Below are positions 41,134 to 49,423 of a DNA stretch of 64,000 nt, in pieces. The translations under genes and the position numbers were made by a program. The DNA lies in NCBI RefSeq assembly GCF_000426065.1, contig NZ_AUEQ01000018.1, positions 1-64,000 on the forward strand, read 5' to 3'. The first letter of the stretch is position 1, and the number at the start of each line of letters is the position of its first letter. The notes beneath the pieces were generated by a model. The model had not been told where the DNA came from. It searched no databases and saw nothing but the letters and a program-made list of their open reading frames with translations. Source of the stretch: Mycobacterium sp. URHD0025 (GTDB lineage Bacteria; Actinomycetota; Actinomycetes; Mycobacteriales; Mycobacteriaceae).

Positions 41134-42552
41134 TCAGATCAGGTATTGCGACAGACCCCGTTTGAGATAGCTGCCGTGGCCTTTTCGACCCAGGTACTGC
41201 CCGCGCTCGACGACGACGGTGCCGCGCGACAGCACGGTCTGTACGCCGCCGTCGATCTCGAAGCCCTCCCAGGTGGAGTGATCGAGATTCGAGTGATGGG
41301 TCTTGTCGAAGCCGATCGAGGTGTGCGCGCTGGGGTCATAGATCACGACATCGGCGTCGGCCCCGGGCGAGATGATGCCCTTGCGCGGATACAGCCCGAA
41401 CATCCGCGCCGGGGTGGTCGCGCACACGTCGACCCAGCGCTCCAAGCTGAGGTTGCCGTTGACCACGCCCTGGTACATCAGGTCGATGCGGTGCTCGACC
41501 CCGGCCATCCCGTTGGGGATCTTGGAGAAGTCGTCGACACCCATCTCTTTCTGTCCCTTGAAACAGAACGGGCAATGGTCGGTGGACACCGTGGCCACGT
41601 CGCCGGTACGGATGTAGCGCCACAGTTCGTCCTGATGGCGTTCCTCGCGGGAACGCAGCGGCGTCGAGCACACCCACTTGGCGCCCTCGAACCCGGCGGC
41701 TCCCAGCTGTTCCTCCAAGGACAGGTACAGGTACTGCGGGCAGGTCTCGGCGAACACGTTGGCTCCCGCGCCACGGGCCGTGGCGATCTGTTCCATCGCC
41801 TGCTTGGCCGACACGTGGACCACATACAGCGGGGCACCGGTGACCTTCGCCAGCATGATGGCGCGGTGCGTGGCCTCCTCTTCCAGTTCCCACGGCCGCG
41901 ACACCCCGTGGAAGTACGGAGAAGTCTCCCCACGTTCGATGTGCTGGGCCACCAGCTGGTCGATGGCGATGCCGTTCTCGGCGTGCATCATCGTCAACGC
42001 GCCGTTGCTCGCGCACTGCTGCATGGCGCGCAAGATCTGCCCGTCGTCGGAGTAGTACACCCCCGGGTAGGCCATGAACAGCTTGAAGCTCGTCACGCCC
42101 TCGGCGACCAGTTCGTCCATCGCCTTGAGCGCATCGGAATCCACCCCACCCAGGATCTGGTGGAAGCCGTAATCGACCGCGCAGTTGCCCGCGGCCTTCG
42201 TATGCCACGCCGCCAGAGTGTCCTGCACCCGCTCGCCCTGCCGCTGGATCGCGAAGTCGATGATCGTGGTGGTGCCGCCGTGGGCAGCGGCGCGGGTGCC
42301 GGTCTCGAAAGTGTCGGACGCGACGGTGCCGCCGAACGGCATCTCCATGTGAGTGTGGGCATCGACGCCGCCCGGGATGACGTAGCGGCCCGAGGCGTCC
42401 AGCACCCGGTCGAAGGTCTGGTCGGGATCGCCGAACGGAGCCAGCTCCGGATCCACCAGCGCGGCGATGCGCTCGCCGTCGATGAGCACGTCGAGCGCCT
42501 GGCAACCGGTGGGAGAGACGACAGTGCCGCCGCGGATGTACGTCGTGGTCAT
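41134..42552 (-). CDS. hydA: Dihydropyrimidinase / D-hydantoinase
   Basis: Binuclear zinc amidohydrolase of 472 residues that opens cyclic ureides (dihydropyrimidines or 5-substituted hydantoins). The signatures are in order: VIPGGVDAHTHMEMPFGG (metal His pair, about 55-70), SFKLFMAYPGVYYSD with the carboxylated Lys, MMHAENG, LYVVHVSAKQA, and STDHCPF (Asp ligand). The frame extends to 42792 but the ATG at 42552 (MTTTYIRGGTVVS) is the family start. There is no ribosome site, and TACGAT, a good -10, lies 8 nt upstream, so the mRNA is probably leaderless. The operator repeats at 42574-42606 sit directly upstream. It is divergent from the second PucR gene. Confidence 0.93.
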   Translation of the reverse strand: MTTTYIRGGTVVSPTGCQALDVLIDGERIAALVDPELAPFGDPDQTFDRVLDASGRYVIPGGVDAHTHMEMPFGGTVASDTFETGTRAAAHGGTTTIIDFAIQRQGERVQDTLAAWHTKAAGNCAVDYGFHQILGGVDSDALKAMDELVAEGVTSFKLFMAYPGVYYSDDGQILRAMQQCASNGALTMMHAENGIAIDQLVAQHIERGETSPYFHGVSRPWELEEEATHRAIMLAKVTGAPLYVVHVSAKQAMEQIATARGAGANVFAETCPQYLYLSLEEQLGAAGFEGAKWVCSTPLRSREERHQDELWRYIRTGDVATVSTDHCPFCFKGQKEMGVDDFSKIPNGMAGVEHRIDLMYQGVVNGNLSLERWVDVCATTPARMFGLYPRKGIISPGADADVVIYDPSAHTSIGFDKTHHSNLDHSTWEGFEIDGGVQTVLSRGTVVVERGQYLGRKGHGSYLKRGLSQYLI

Positions 42553-42573
42553 GGCAAGAGATCGTATGGCTGC

Positions 42574-42606
42574 CAACGTGATCCAGCCCATAGCCGCCGT
42601 GCAACG
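42574..42606. promoter_or_regulatory. Shared operator repeat in front of the hydantoinase gene
   Basis: On the minus strand CGTTGCACGGCGGCTATGGG is continued by CTGGATCACGTTG. The same two words stand in front of the MFS gene at 36962-36994 in swapped order, as if two windows had been cut from one repeating unit. The element ends just upstream of the TACGAT -10 (42561-42566) and lies in the divergent region of a PucR gene. Confidence 0.5.
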
Positions 42607-42757
42607 CATTGGCCCGCACAAATTGTGCACACGCACACTCACGGGCGGTATCAACCCGGGCTTCCTGCTCCGAATTGGGCACAGCGTCTCAGCCACGGTC
42701 GAAAACAGATCAGATCGCTCACCCCACGAGCCGCCTCGGACTGCAGTAGCCTGCCCG

Positions 42758-43903
42758 ATGATGCGCAATCTGTCCGGCCGCCGCGAAGACACCCGGCTTC
42801 GCTGGCGCTGGCTGCTTCAGCAGCTGGACAACCTGGACGACGACCTGGCTGCCGAATACCTCCTGCAGATCGACCGGGGTGCGCGGTTCTACGACAGCGT
42901 CCCCGAAGAAGACGACCTGCTCGGCGCCGCGCGCCTCGCTTTCCGCTACCTGCTGTCGGCCCTCCTGGAACGACCCATGAGTGCCGAGCTGGCCGAGTTC
43001 CCCACAGCCGTCGGGGCCCTGCGGGCCACCCAGGGCATCGCGCTGGAGAACCTCACCGCGGCGGTGCGCACCGACTTCCTCGTCGCATGGTCGGCGTTGC
43101 TGAAACTGGCCGGTGACGACGACATGGCCGTGCTGGCGCTGCACGTCGACGTGCTGTGGCAGGCCGTCGACGACTTCGCGATCAGGGTGCAGCGCGGCTA
43201 CCTGGACCAGCGGCTGTCGATGGCAAGGACCAGCACCCTTGAGCAACAGCACAGCCTGTCCGAACTGTTCTCCGGCGAACCCGCACCGACCACAGTCCGG
43301 CGCGCAGCCCAGATCCTGGGCCTCGACGAATCGGCCACCTACTGGGTGATCGGGACCCCCGGGGAGGAGGCCGGACGTACCGTCACCCGGCGCCTGCTCA
43401 CCCGCCACCTGACGTCGCTGGACTACGTCGACCGCGGGGTGGCGCTCATCCTGGTGGCCGCCGACGGCCGCTGGGCCGACGACGAGTCGGTGGTCGCCGA
43501 CCTGCTGCCCGGCCTCGAGGGAGCCGTCGCACCCAGGTCGGTACCACTCTCAGAGGCACACCGGGCCGCCTCGATCGTCCGGATGCTGGTCGATCTGGAC
43601 GTCGAGGCGACCACCCTGCGCGGATCCTGGGCCCAGCTGTCGATAACCCAGCTGTCACAAGTGATCGAGGACCTGCGTGGATACGTTCTCGGCCCCCTCC
43701 ACGAGGTCCACGACTGCGCGCTGATCGTCGAGACCATCCAGGTGTTCGCCGGGAGCGGTTCCGTTTCCGACACCGCCTCGGCGCTCTACTGCCACCGCAA
43801 CACCGTGATGAACCGGATCCGCCGGTTCGAGGAGGCCACCGGCATCAGCTTGCGCAGCCCGCGCTCGCTGGCGATGGTCCAGCTGTGCCTGCTGCCGGCC
43901 TAG
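42758..43903 (+). CDS. PucR family regulator (second of two paralogues)
   Basis: A 381-residue regulator paralogous along its whole length to the product at 37034: LAAEYLLQIDRGARFYDSVPEEDDL, GYLDQRLSMARTSTLEQQ, ILGLDESATYWVIG, and the C-terminal helix-turn-helix VETIQVFAGSGSVSDTASALYCHRNTVMNRIRRFEEATG. It is divergent from the hydantoinase gene with a 205-bp shared regulatory region, the classic position for a pathway regulator. Two adjacent ATGs (42758 and 42761) are equivalent starts; the open frame upstream would overlap the hydantoinase promoter and is rejected. It ends 13 bp before the convergent rtcB gene. Confidence 0.88.
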   Translation: MMRNLSGRREDTRLRWRWLLQQLDNLDDDLAAEYLLQIDRGARFYDSVPEEDDLLGAARLAFRYLLSALLERPMSAELAEFPTAVGALRATQGIALENLTAAVRTDFLVAWSALLKLAGDDDMAVLALHVDVLWQAVDDFAIRVQRGYLDQRLSMARTSTLEQQHSLSELFSGEPAPTTVRRAAQILGLDESATYWVIGTPGEEAGRTVTRRLLTRHLTSLDYVDRGVALILVAADGRWADDESVVADLLPGLEGAVAPRSVPLSEAHRAASIVRMLVDLDVEATTLRGSWAQLSITQLSQVIEDLRGYVLGPLHEVHDCALIVETIQVFAGSGSVSDTASALYCHRNTVMNRIRRFEEATGISLRSPRSLAMVQLCLLPA

Positions 43904-43916
43904 CCCCGGACAGCCC

Positions 43917-45125
43917 CTACGTGCCCTTGACGTTCAGCACCTGACGCAGCTCATGCTCGATGTCGACGAGGTCGGCCGCGTCAGCCATGACGACATCGAT
44001 GTCCTTATAGGCGTCGGGGATCTCGTCGACCCACTCTTCTCCGTGGCGGTACTCGATGCCCTGCATCCGCTGTGCGAGATCGTCGGCGGTGAACCGGCGA
44101 CGGGCCTCGTTACGCGAGAACCGGCGCCCGGCACCGTGCGGAGCCGAGCACAGGCCGGCCGGGCTGCCCTTGCCGCGCACCACATAGGAGCGGGTCCCCA
44201 TGCTGCCGGGGATCAATCCCATGACTCCGGTGTGAGCGTCGATCGCGCCCTTACGCGTCAGCCACACCTCACGGCCGCCGTGGTGTTCCTTGCGGGTGTA
44301 GTTGTGGTGGCAGTTCAGCCGCTCGACCTCGAAGTCGCCCGCGGTCTTCGGCTGGTCCAATCGGCCATAGCCCATCCACGCGGCGAAGACCCACATGTAG
44401 CGGTCCATCATCTCGGCGCGGTTCTCGAACGCGAATCGCTGCGCCCAGTTGAGTTCCCGCAGGTACTCGGAGAACTCCGGGGTGCCCTGAGGCAGATACG
44501 CCAGGTCCGGGTTGGGCAGCTCGATCCACCACCGCTTCATGAGCTTCTGCGCGACCTTGATGTGCTTCTGCGCGATCTTGTTTCCGACGCCGCGAGAACC
44601 GGAATGCAGGAACAGCCACACCCGGTCGTGCTGATCCAGGCACAGTTCGATGAAGTGGTTGCCGCCGCCGAGAGAACCGAGTTGCTCGCGCCACTTGGGT
44701 GAATGGGAGAGGTCGATCCCGCCGTCGCGGGCCAAGTGCTCGAGGTCGGTGATGCGGCCTTGCGTGAACGGGAACCGGGCGAGCGTGTCGTTGTAGTTAC
44801 CGGGCGACAGCGGGATCGTCGTCTCGATCGCGGTACGCAGCGCAGCCAGGTCACGGCCTTGGATGTCGGGAGCGGTGAATTCCGTGCGGGCCGCGATCAT
44901 CCCGCACCCGATGTCGACACCGACCGCGGCCGGGATCACCGCATCGATGGTGGGAATGACCGTGCCCACGGCGGACCCCTTGCCGCTGTGGGCATCTGGC
45001 ATCAGTGCGACATGAGGATGCACGAACGGCATCGAGGCGGTTTGCCTCGCCTGCTCGACGGTGTTGTCGTCGATATGACTGGCGAAGTTCACCAGCTTGA
45101 GGTCGGCGACGCGCTGCGCAGTCAT
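43917..45125 (-). CDS. rtcB: RNA-splicing ligase RtcB
   Basis: GTP- and Mn-dependent RNA ligase of 402 residues that joins 2',3'-cyclic phosphate (3'-phosphate) and 5'-OH RNA ends in RNA repair. Metal and guanylylation motifs are present: MPDAHSGKGSAVGTVIP (about 42), VGVDIGCGM (about 67), GGGNHFIEL (about 155), HSGSRGVGN (about 175), CHHNYTRKEHHGG (about 270), GSMGTRSYVVRG (about 305) and CSAPHGAGRRFSRNEA, which carries the His that accepts GMP. The ATG at 45125 (MTAQRVADLKLVNF) is chosen; the frame open to 45338 reads as random sequence. No RtcA or archease gene is adjacent. The tRNA-Tyr gene 0.5 kb away is probably coincidental. Confidence 0.93.
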   Translation of the reverse strand: MTAQRVADLKLVNFASHIDDNTVEQARQTASMPFVHPHVALMPDAHSGKGSAVGTVIPTIDAVIPAAVGVDIGCGMIAARTEFTAPDIQGRDLAALRTAIETTIPLSPGNYNDTLARFPFTQGRITDLEHLARDGGIDLSHSPKWREQLGSLGGGNHFIELCLDQHDRVWLFLHSGSRGVGNKIAQKHIKVAQKLMKRWWIELPNPDLAYLPQGTPEFSEYLRELNWAQRFAFENRAEMMDRYMWVFAAWMGYGRLDQPKTAGDFEVERLNCHHNYTRKEHHGGREVWLTRKGAIDAHTGVMGLIPGSMGTRSYVVRGKGSPAGLCSAPHGAGRRFSRNEARRRFTADDLAQRMQGIEYRHGEEWVDEIPDAYKDIDVVMADAADLVDIEHELRQVLNVKGT

Positions 45126-45349
45126 GACATCGATTCTGCCGCTGCTGTCGAGCCGATTGTTTACTCCGGCGGACGATCGGGTATCACTGGCCGGCGAGTC
45201 ACCTGATTCATGCTGCACAGAGACGGATTCGCCGGTTTCCGACAAGCGTTGGTGCGGGGCCACCCTCGCATTCGATTTGACGGGAAACGGTACTCCCGCG
45301 CCAGAATAGAGACCGAATCCTGCAGGCATTGTCGGCACCGGGGGGTCCG

Positions 45350-45592
45350 ATGAAATTTGGTTGGTACGTGTTCACGCACCGCCCTGATGGTGGCGTGATG
45401 CCAATCGCCGGGTTCTGGCGCAAACGCACCGCGCTGCGGTGGGCCGAGGAACATGCCGAATCGGACGAGCGCCTTGAGGTCCGTCGTTTCGGGTGGTGGT
45501 CGGATGACACCGCCGTCCGGCGGACGGCAGTGGACCCGGCGGGCGAATCCGAGGCTCCGCCGAGCATCGACCGGCGCCAAGCTCAGCAGTGA
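45350..45592 (+). CDS. Small hypothetical protein
   Basis: An 80-residue soluble protein starting MKFGWYVFTHRPDGGVMPI. The Trp- and aromatic-rich first half (FWRKRTALRWAEEHAES) suggests a small folded domain; the C terminus is polar and probably disordered. GGGGG lies a few bases before the ATG. No family is recognised. It diverges from rtcB and is followed by the terminator of the tRNA gene on the other strand. Confidence 0.6.
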   Translation: MKFGWYVFTHRPDGGVMPIAGFWRKRTALRWAEEHAESDERLEVRRFGWWSDDTAVRRTAVDPAGESEAPPSIDRRQAQQ

Positions 45593-45620
45593 TTCCACCC
45601 AACGGTTCCACAAACCAATC

Positions 45621-45642
45621 AGGCCCCCTCGAAAGGGGGCCT
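45621..45642. terminator. Terminator of the tRNA-Tyr gene
   Basis: AGGCCCCCT and AGGGGGCCT form a perfect 9-bp stem with a CGAA tetraloop (TTCG on the minus strand). It stands 8 bp beyond the 3' end of the tRNA and about 28 bp beyond the end of the convergent small gene, so it can serve both. Confidence 0.8.
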
Positions 45643-45650
45643 GACTTGGG

Positions 45651-45733
45651 TGGCAGATGCAGGATTCGAACCTGCGTAGGCGTAAGCCGACGGATTTACA
45701 GTCCGCTCCCATTGGCCGCTCGGGCAATCTGCC
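45651..45733 (-). tRNA. tRNA-Tyr (GUA)
   Basis: An 83-nt class II tRNA. The acceptor stem GGCAGAT pairs with ATCTGCC. The anticodon loop is CTGTAAA in the stem GCGGA/TCCGT, giving GUA, which reads Tyr codons. A long variable arm follows, as expected for bacterial tRNA-Tyr, and the T-arm is GCAGGTTCGAATCCTGC. The discriminator base is A and CC follows in the genome, so most of CCA is encoded. A hairpin terminator lies just beyond. Confidence 0.95.
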
Positions 45734-45843
45734 TTGGTGGTGCGCCGCCCCGTTTCCGGTTTGGTGCGACTAGCAGGGTACAACGAGGATGTACCCAAGT
45801 TACAAACCGGCAGCATTTACCGAGGGAAGAGGAGGGGCGTCCA

Positions 45844-46335
45844 ATGGCGGATTCCAGCTTCGACGTCGTCAGCAAGGTCGACCGCCAGGAGGTCGATAAC
45901 GCGCTCAACCAGGCCGCCAAGGAACTGTCCACTCGGTTCGACTTCCGTGGCACCGACACCAGCATCGCCTGGAAGGGCGAAGAGGTGATCGAACTCACCT
46001 CAAGCACCGAGGAGCGCGTCAAGGCCGCGATCGACGTGTTCAAGGAGAAATTGGTCCGCCGCGACATCTCGATGAAGGCCTTCGACGTCGGCGAACCGCA
46101 GGCGAGCGGCAAGACCTACAAGGTGTCCGGCGACATCAAACAGGGCATCAGCAGCGAGCAGGCCAAGAAGATCACCAAGCTCATCCGCGACGAGGGACCC
46201 AAGGGCGTCAAGGCGCAGATCCAGGGTGACGAGATCCGGGTCAGCTCGAAGAAGCGCGACGACCTGCAGGCCGTCCAGGCACTGCTGCGCGGCGCCGATC
46301 TCGACGTGGCGCTGCAGTTCGTCAACTACCGCTGA
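45844..46335 (+). CDS. yajQ: YajQ/UPF0234 family nucleotide-binding protein
   Basis: A 163-residue cytoplasmic protein of the YajQ family (homologue of M. tuberculosis Rv0566c). It is recognised by the start MADSSFDVVSKVDRQEVDNA, TRFDFRGTDTSIAWKGEE, and the end VRVSSKKRDDLQAVQALL-type segment with LDVALQFVNYR. The fold has two ferredoxin-like halves that bind nucleotides; some members bind cyclic di-GMP and influence transcription. GAGGAGG lies at a good distance from the ATG. It is divergent from the tRNA-Tyr gene and convergent with the flavin monooxygenase gene across a large hairpin. Confidence 0.93.
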   Translation: MADSSFDVVSKVDRQEVDNALNQAAKELSTRFDFRGTDTSIAWKGEEVIELTSSTEERVKAAIDVFKEKLVRRDISMKAFDVGEPQASGKTYKVSGDIKQGISSEQAKKITKLIRDEGPKGVKAQIQGDEIRVSSKKRDDLQAVQALLRGADLDVALQFVNYR

Positions 46336-46341
46336 CGCAGC

Positions 46342-46402
46342 CGCCGAGCGTGCCCTCAGATCGCGCTTTACGACGAATCGCGATCTGAGCGCACGCTCGG
46401 CG
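46342..46402. terminator. Bidirectional terminator or REP-like hairpin
   Basis: A 24-bp arm (46342-46365) pairs with its inverted copy (46379-46402) with one mismatch, loop 13 nt. It fills the space between the convergent yajQ (stop 46335) and monooxygenase (stop at 46405) genes. Its length and regularity are more than a terminator needs. Confidence 0.75.
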
Positions 46403-46404
46403 CT

Positions 46405-47742
46405 TTAGGCGGTGCTCTCGGCCGCTGTCACCGTGTATCGGCTGGGCCGGTGCGCCAGGCCGTAATGGCCGCGCAGTGTCGTCGCGGTGTAGTCGGTGCG
46501 AAACAGTCCACGCCGCTGCAACAACGGCACCACCTGCTCGACGAAGTCCTCGAGACCGCCCGGCAGATACGGCGGCATGATGTTGAAACCGTCGGCCGCA
46601 CCCTCGGTGAACCACAGCTCCAGGTTGTCGGCCACCTGCTCGGCGGTACCGGCGAAAGTCCGGTGCCCGCGCCCGGCACCGAGTTTGGCGATCAGCTGCC
46701 GCACGGTCAGCGATTCGCTGCCGGCCAGATCCTTGACGAGCTGATAACGGCTCTTGTTGCCGTGGATCTGCTCGATCGGCGGCAGGGTGGGCAGCGGCGC
46801 ATCGAGCGGGTGGGCGGTCAGATCAACGCCGACCATCCGCGACAACTGCCGCAGCGAGTAATCCGGTGAGATGAGGTCGGTGAACTGCTGCTCCAGCTCG
46901 AGTGCGGCCTCCTCGGTGGGCCCGATGAACGGGACGATGCCGGGCAGGATCTTCACCTCGTCGGCGCTGCGGCCGAACTTCACCGCGCGCGCCTTCACGT
47001 CGCGGTAGAACGCCTTGCCGTCGGCCACCGACCGCTGCGCGGTGAAGATCGCCTCGGCATACTTCGCGGCGAAATCCCTGCCGGACTCCGAGGACCCGGC
47101 CTGCACCAGCAGCGGACGCCCCTGGGCCGAACGCGGCGTGTTCAGCGGGCCCCGCACCGTGAAGTGCTCCCCGTGGTGGTCGATCCGGTGCACTCGATCC
47201 GGATCGGCGAAAGTGCCGGTGGACTCGTCGAGGACGAGGGCATCGTCTTCCCAGCTGTCCCACAATGCCGTTGCCACATCGACGAATTCAGCGGCCCGCC
47301 GATAGCGGCCGGCATGGTCGGGTATGCCCTCGACACCGAAATTGGCGGCCTCGTCCTCACCCGCCGACGTGACGATGTTCCACCCCGCGCGGCCGCCGCT
47401 GATGTGGTCCAGCGAGGCGAAGCTGCGCGCCAGCGTGTAGGGCTCGATGTAACCGGTCGTCGCGGTGGCGATCAGGCCGACATGCTCGGTGACCAACGCC
47501 ATCGCGGTCAACAACGTGATCGGTTCGAAGATCGCCTGCGTGTTGTGCTTCACGCGCGGCCCCACCGCCAGTCCGTCGGCGAAGAACACCGAATCGAGCC
47601 TGCCGCGCTCGGCCAACTGGGCCAGACGCTGGAAGTGCTTGACGTCGGTGAGGTTTCGCACATCGGTACGCTCGTGCCGCCACGCCGCTTCGTGGTGGCC
47701 GACCCCCATCAGAAATGCGTTCAGATGCAGTTGGCGTGGCAA
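46405..47742 (-). CDS. FMN-dependent monooxygenase, NtaA/SnaA/DszA family
   Basis: Flavin-dependent luciferase-like monooxygenase of 445 residues that needs reduced FMN from a separate reductase. Family marks are MPRQLHLNAFLMGVGHHEAAWR, HFQRLAQLAERGRLDSVFFADGL, FEPITLLTAMA, TTGYIEPYTLARSFASLDHISGGRAGWN (split here), and VQAGSSESGRDFAA, the set seen in nitrilotriacetate and dibenzothiophene-sulfone monooxygenases. It is followed upstream (12 bp) by an ABC permease, ATPase and binding protein of the sulfonate type on the same strand. The whole unit probably releases sulfite from an organosulfur compound when sulfate is scarce; other C-N or C-S substrates cannot be excluded. Confidence 0.9.
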   Translation of the reverse strand: MPRQLHLNAFLMGVGHHEAAWRHERTDVRNLTDVKHFQRLAQLAERGRLDSVFFADGLAVGPRVKHNTQAIFEPITLLTAMALVTEHVGLIATATTGYIEPYTLARSFASLDHISGGRAGWNIVTSAGEDEAANFGVEGIPDHAGRYRRAAEFVDVATALWDSWEDDALVLDESTGTFADPDRVHRIDHHGEHFTVRGPLNTPRSAQGRPLLVQAGSSESGRDFAAKYAEAIFTAQRSVADGKAFYRDVKARAVKFGRSADEVKILPGIVPFIGPTEEAALELEQQFTDLISPDYSLRQLSRMVGVDLTAHPLDAPLPTLPPIEQIHGNKSRYQLVKDLAGSESLTVRQLIAKLGAGRGHRTFAGTAEQVADNLELWFTEGAADGFNIMPPYLPGGLEDFVEQVVPLLQRRGLFRTDYTATTLRGHYGLAHRPSRYTVTAAESTA

Positions 47743-47754
47743 TGGTTCCCTTTC

Positions 47755-48612
47755 CTAGGTGGTGGTACGCCAGCCCGACAGTCGGCCCTCGATCGCCACC
47801 ACGATGCCGTTGAAGACGACGCCGACGAGGGCGATGGTGACGATGCCGGCATACATGTCGGGGATCTGGAAGTTGAGCTGGGAAGCGGTGATCAGATATC
47901 CCAAACCGGCCTTGGCACCGACCATCTCGGCGGCGATGAGGACCAGGATCGAGGATGCCGCCGCCATGCGCAAACCTGTGAAGATCGTCGGCACGGCCGC
48001 CGGCAGGATCACCTTCTGGAACAGCCGGATCGGCGAAAGCCCCAGGGATCGAGCCGATTTGATCAGCAGCGGGTCGACGGTGCGCACCCCGGAGATGGTG
48101 TTGAGCAGGATCGGGAACGACGCGGCATAGATCACGAGCGCCACCTTGGAGGTCTCCCCGATGCCCAGGATCAAGATGAACACCGGGAGCAATGCGAGCG
48201 CGGCGGTGTTGCGGAACAGCTCCAGGATCGGGTTGAGGAATTCGGCGACCGGCCGGTACCAGGCGATCGCCACCCCGAGCGGAATGCTGACCGCGATCGC
48301 GATGACCAAACCGGCCAGGGCGCGCCCCAGACTGGCCGAAACATGTTCCCACAGTTGGCCGTTGTCCAAGAGTGTGAACCAGGCGCCGACCACCTCGGAG
48401 AACGGCGGCAGAAAGACCTTGTCCACCAGCCCGATCCGCGGGGCCACCTCCCACAACGCCAGAAACGCGGCGACGACCGCCGTGGGACGCAACAGACGCC
48501 ACGCGAGGGTCTGCAGCCTGCGGCCGCGACGCTCGGACTCCGGTGCCACCGACGGCTCGGCCGGAATGTCCACATGCGACTCGGCGGGAGGCACCGCGAT
48601 GGCGCTAGACAT
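47755..48612 (-). CDS. ABC transporter permease, SsuC/TauC type
   Basis: Inner-membrane permease of 285 residues with six helices. The conserved cytoplasmic EAA-like loop is SARSLGLSPIRLFQKVILPAAVPTIFTGLR (about 183-212, shown in two parts: SARSLGLSPIRLF and KVILPAAVPTIF). It belongs to the nitrate/sulfonate/taurine family. It overlaps the ATPase gene by 8 bp and precedes the monooxygenase gene by 12 bp, so it is part of one operon. Confidence 0.9.
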   Translation of the reverse strand: MSSAIAVPPAESHVDIPAEPSVAPESERRGRRLQTLAWRLLRPTAVVAAFLALWEVAPRIGLVDKVFLPPFSEVVGAWFTLLDNGQLWEHVSASLGRALAGLVIAIAVSIPLGVAIAWYRPVAEFLNPILELFRNTAALALLPVFILILGIGETSKVALVIYAASFPILLNTISGVRTVDPLLIKSARSLGLSPIRLFQKVILPAAVPTIFTGLRMAAASSILVLIAAEMVGAKAGLGYLITASQLNFQIPDMYAGIVTIALVGVVFNGIVVAIEGRLSGWRTTT

Positions 48613-49423
48613 GTTGAACCTCCTCGGACCGGGCGCGTTCCACCTCGTGGTGCAGCAGTGACCAGATGTGGTGCCGTTGGGCCCGGAACCCCTCGCTGGA
48701 GCGGATGTCGTCGGTGCTGCGGTCGATGTCGACGTCGACGATCTTCTTGATCCGGCCGGGCCGTGACGTCAGGACCGCGACCCGCTGCCCGAGGTAGAGC
48801 GCCTCGTCGATGCCGTGGGTGATGAACAGGATGGTCTTGCCCGTCGCCTGCCAGATCCTCAGCAATTCGTCCTGCAGGGATTCGCGGGTCTGGGCATCGA
48901 GCGCGGCGAACGGCTCGTCCATCAGCAGCACTTCGGGATCGAAGGCCAGGCTGCGGGCGATCGCGACGCGCTGCTTCATACCGCCCGACAGTTCATGCGG
49001 GTAGCGGTCGGCGAAGCTCCGAAGGCCCACCAGCTCGAGATACTCCTCGGCACGCCGGCGTCGCTCCGCCGCCGGTAACCCCTTTGCCTCCAAGCCGAAT
49101 TCGATGTTCTTGCGGGCGGTACGCCACGGCAGCAACGCGTACTGCTGGAAGACGATGCCACGATCCAGACCGGGCCCGGTGACAGGTGCGCCGTCGAGCA
49201 GGATCTCTCCCGATGTCGGCTGGGTCAGCCCACCGAGCAGGTCCAGCAGGGTCGACTTGCCGCAACCACTGGGCCCGACGAGCACCAGGAACTCGCCTGC
49301 CGTCACATCGATACTGATGTCCTGGATCGCCGTGAAACTGGTCTTCTCGCCGCGGATCGGGAATTGCTTGGTCACGTTGCGCAGGCGCAGCTTGGGCTGG
49401 GCGCTCTCGGCTTGGGTACTCAC
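48605..49423 (-). CDS. ABC transporter ATP-binding protein, SsuB/TauB type
   Basis: Cytoplasmic ATPase of 272 residues that powers the importer. Walker A is GPSGCGKSTLLDLLGG (about 51-66), the Q-loop is FQQYALLPW, the signature is LSGGMKQRVAIARSL, Walker B is VLLMDEPFAALD, and the switch His is in FITHGIDEAL. The family fits sulfonate/nitrate/taurine transport. The start codon overlaps the stop of the upstream binding-protein gene by 4 bp (ATGA) and its end overlaps the permease gene by 8 bp. Confidence 0.92.
   Translation of the reverse strand: MSTQAESAQPKLRLRNVTKQFPIRGEKTSFTAIQDISIDVTAGEFLVLVGPSGCGKSTLLDLLGGLTQPTSGEILLDGAPVTGPGLDRGIVFQQYALLPWRTARKNIEFGLEAKGLPAAERRRRAEEYLELVGLRSFADRYPHELSGGMKQRVAIARSLAFDPEVLLMDEPFAALDAQTRESLQDELLRIWQATGKTILFITHGIDEALYLGQRVAVLTSRPGRIKKIVDVDIDRSTDDIRSSEGFRAQRHHIWSLLHHEVERARSEEVQHV

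Noticed and set aside
41146..43116. 656-codon plus-strand frame opposite the hydantoinase gene
   Set aside because: All amidohydrolase metal motifs are on the minus strand, and this frame also runs through the divergent promoter region into the PucR gene out of frame.
45619..45816. Short frames across the tRNA-Tyr gene
   Set aside because: They consist largely of translated tRNA and terminator sequence.
47164..48750. 528-codon plus-strand frame opposite the monooxygenase and permease genes
   Set aside because: It spans two well-supported minus-strand genes and shows no domain of its own.
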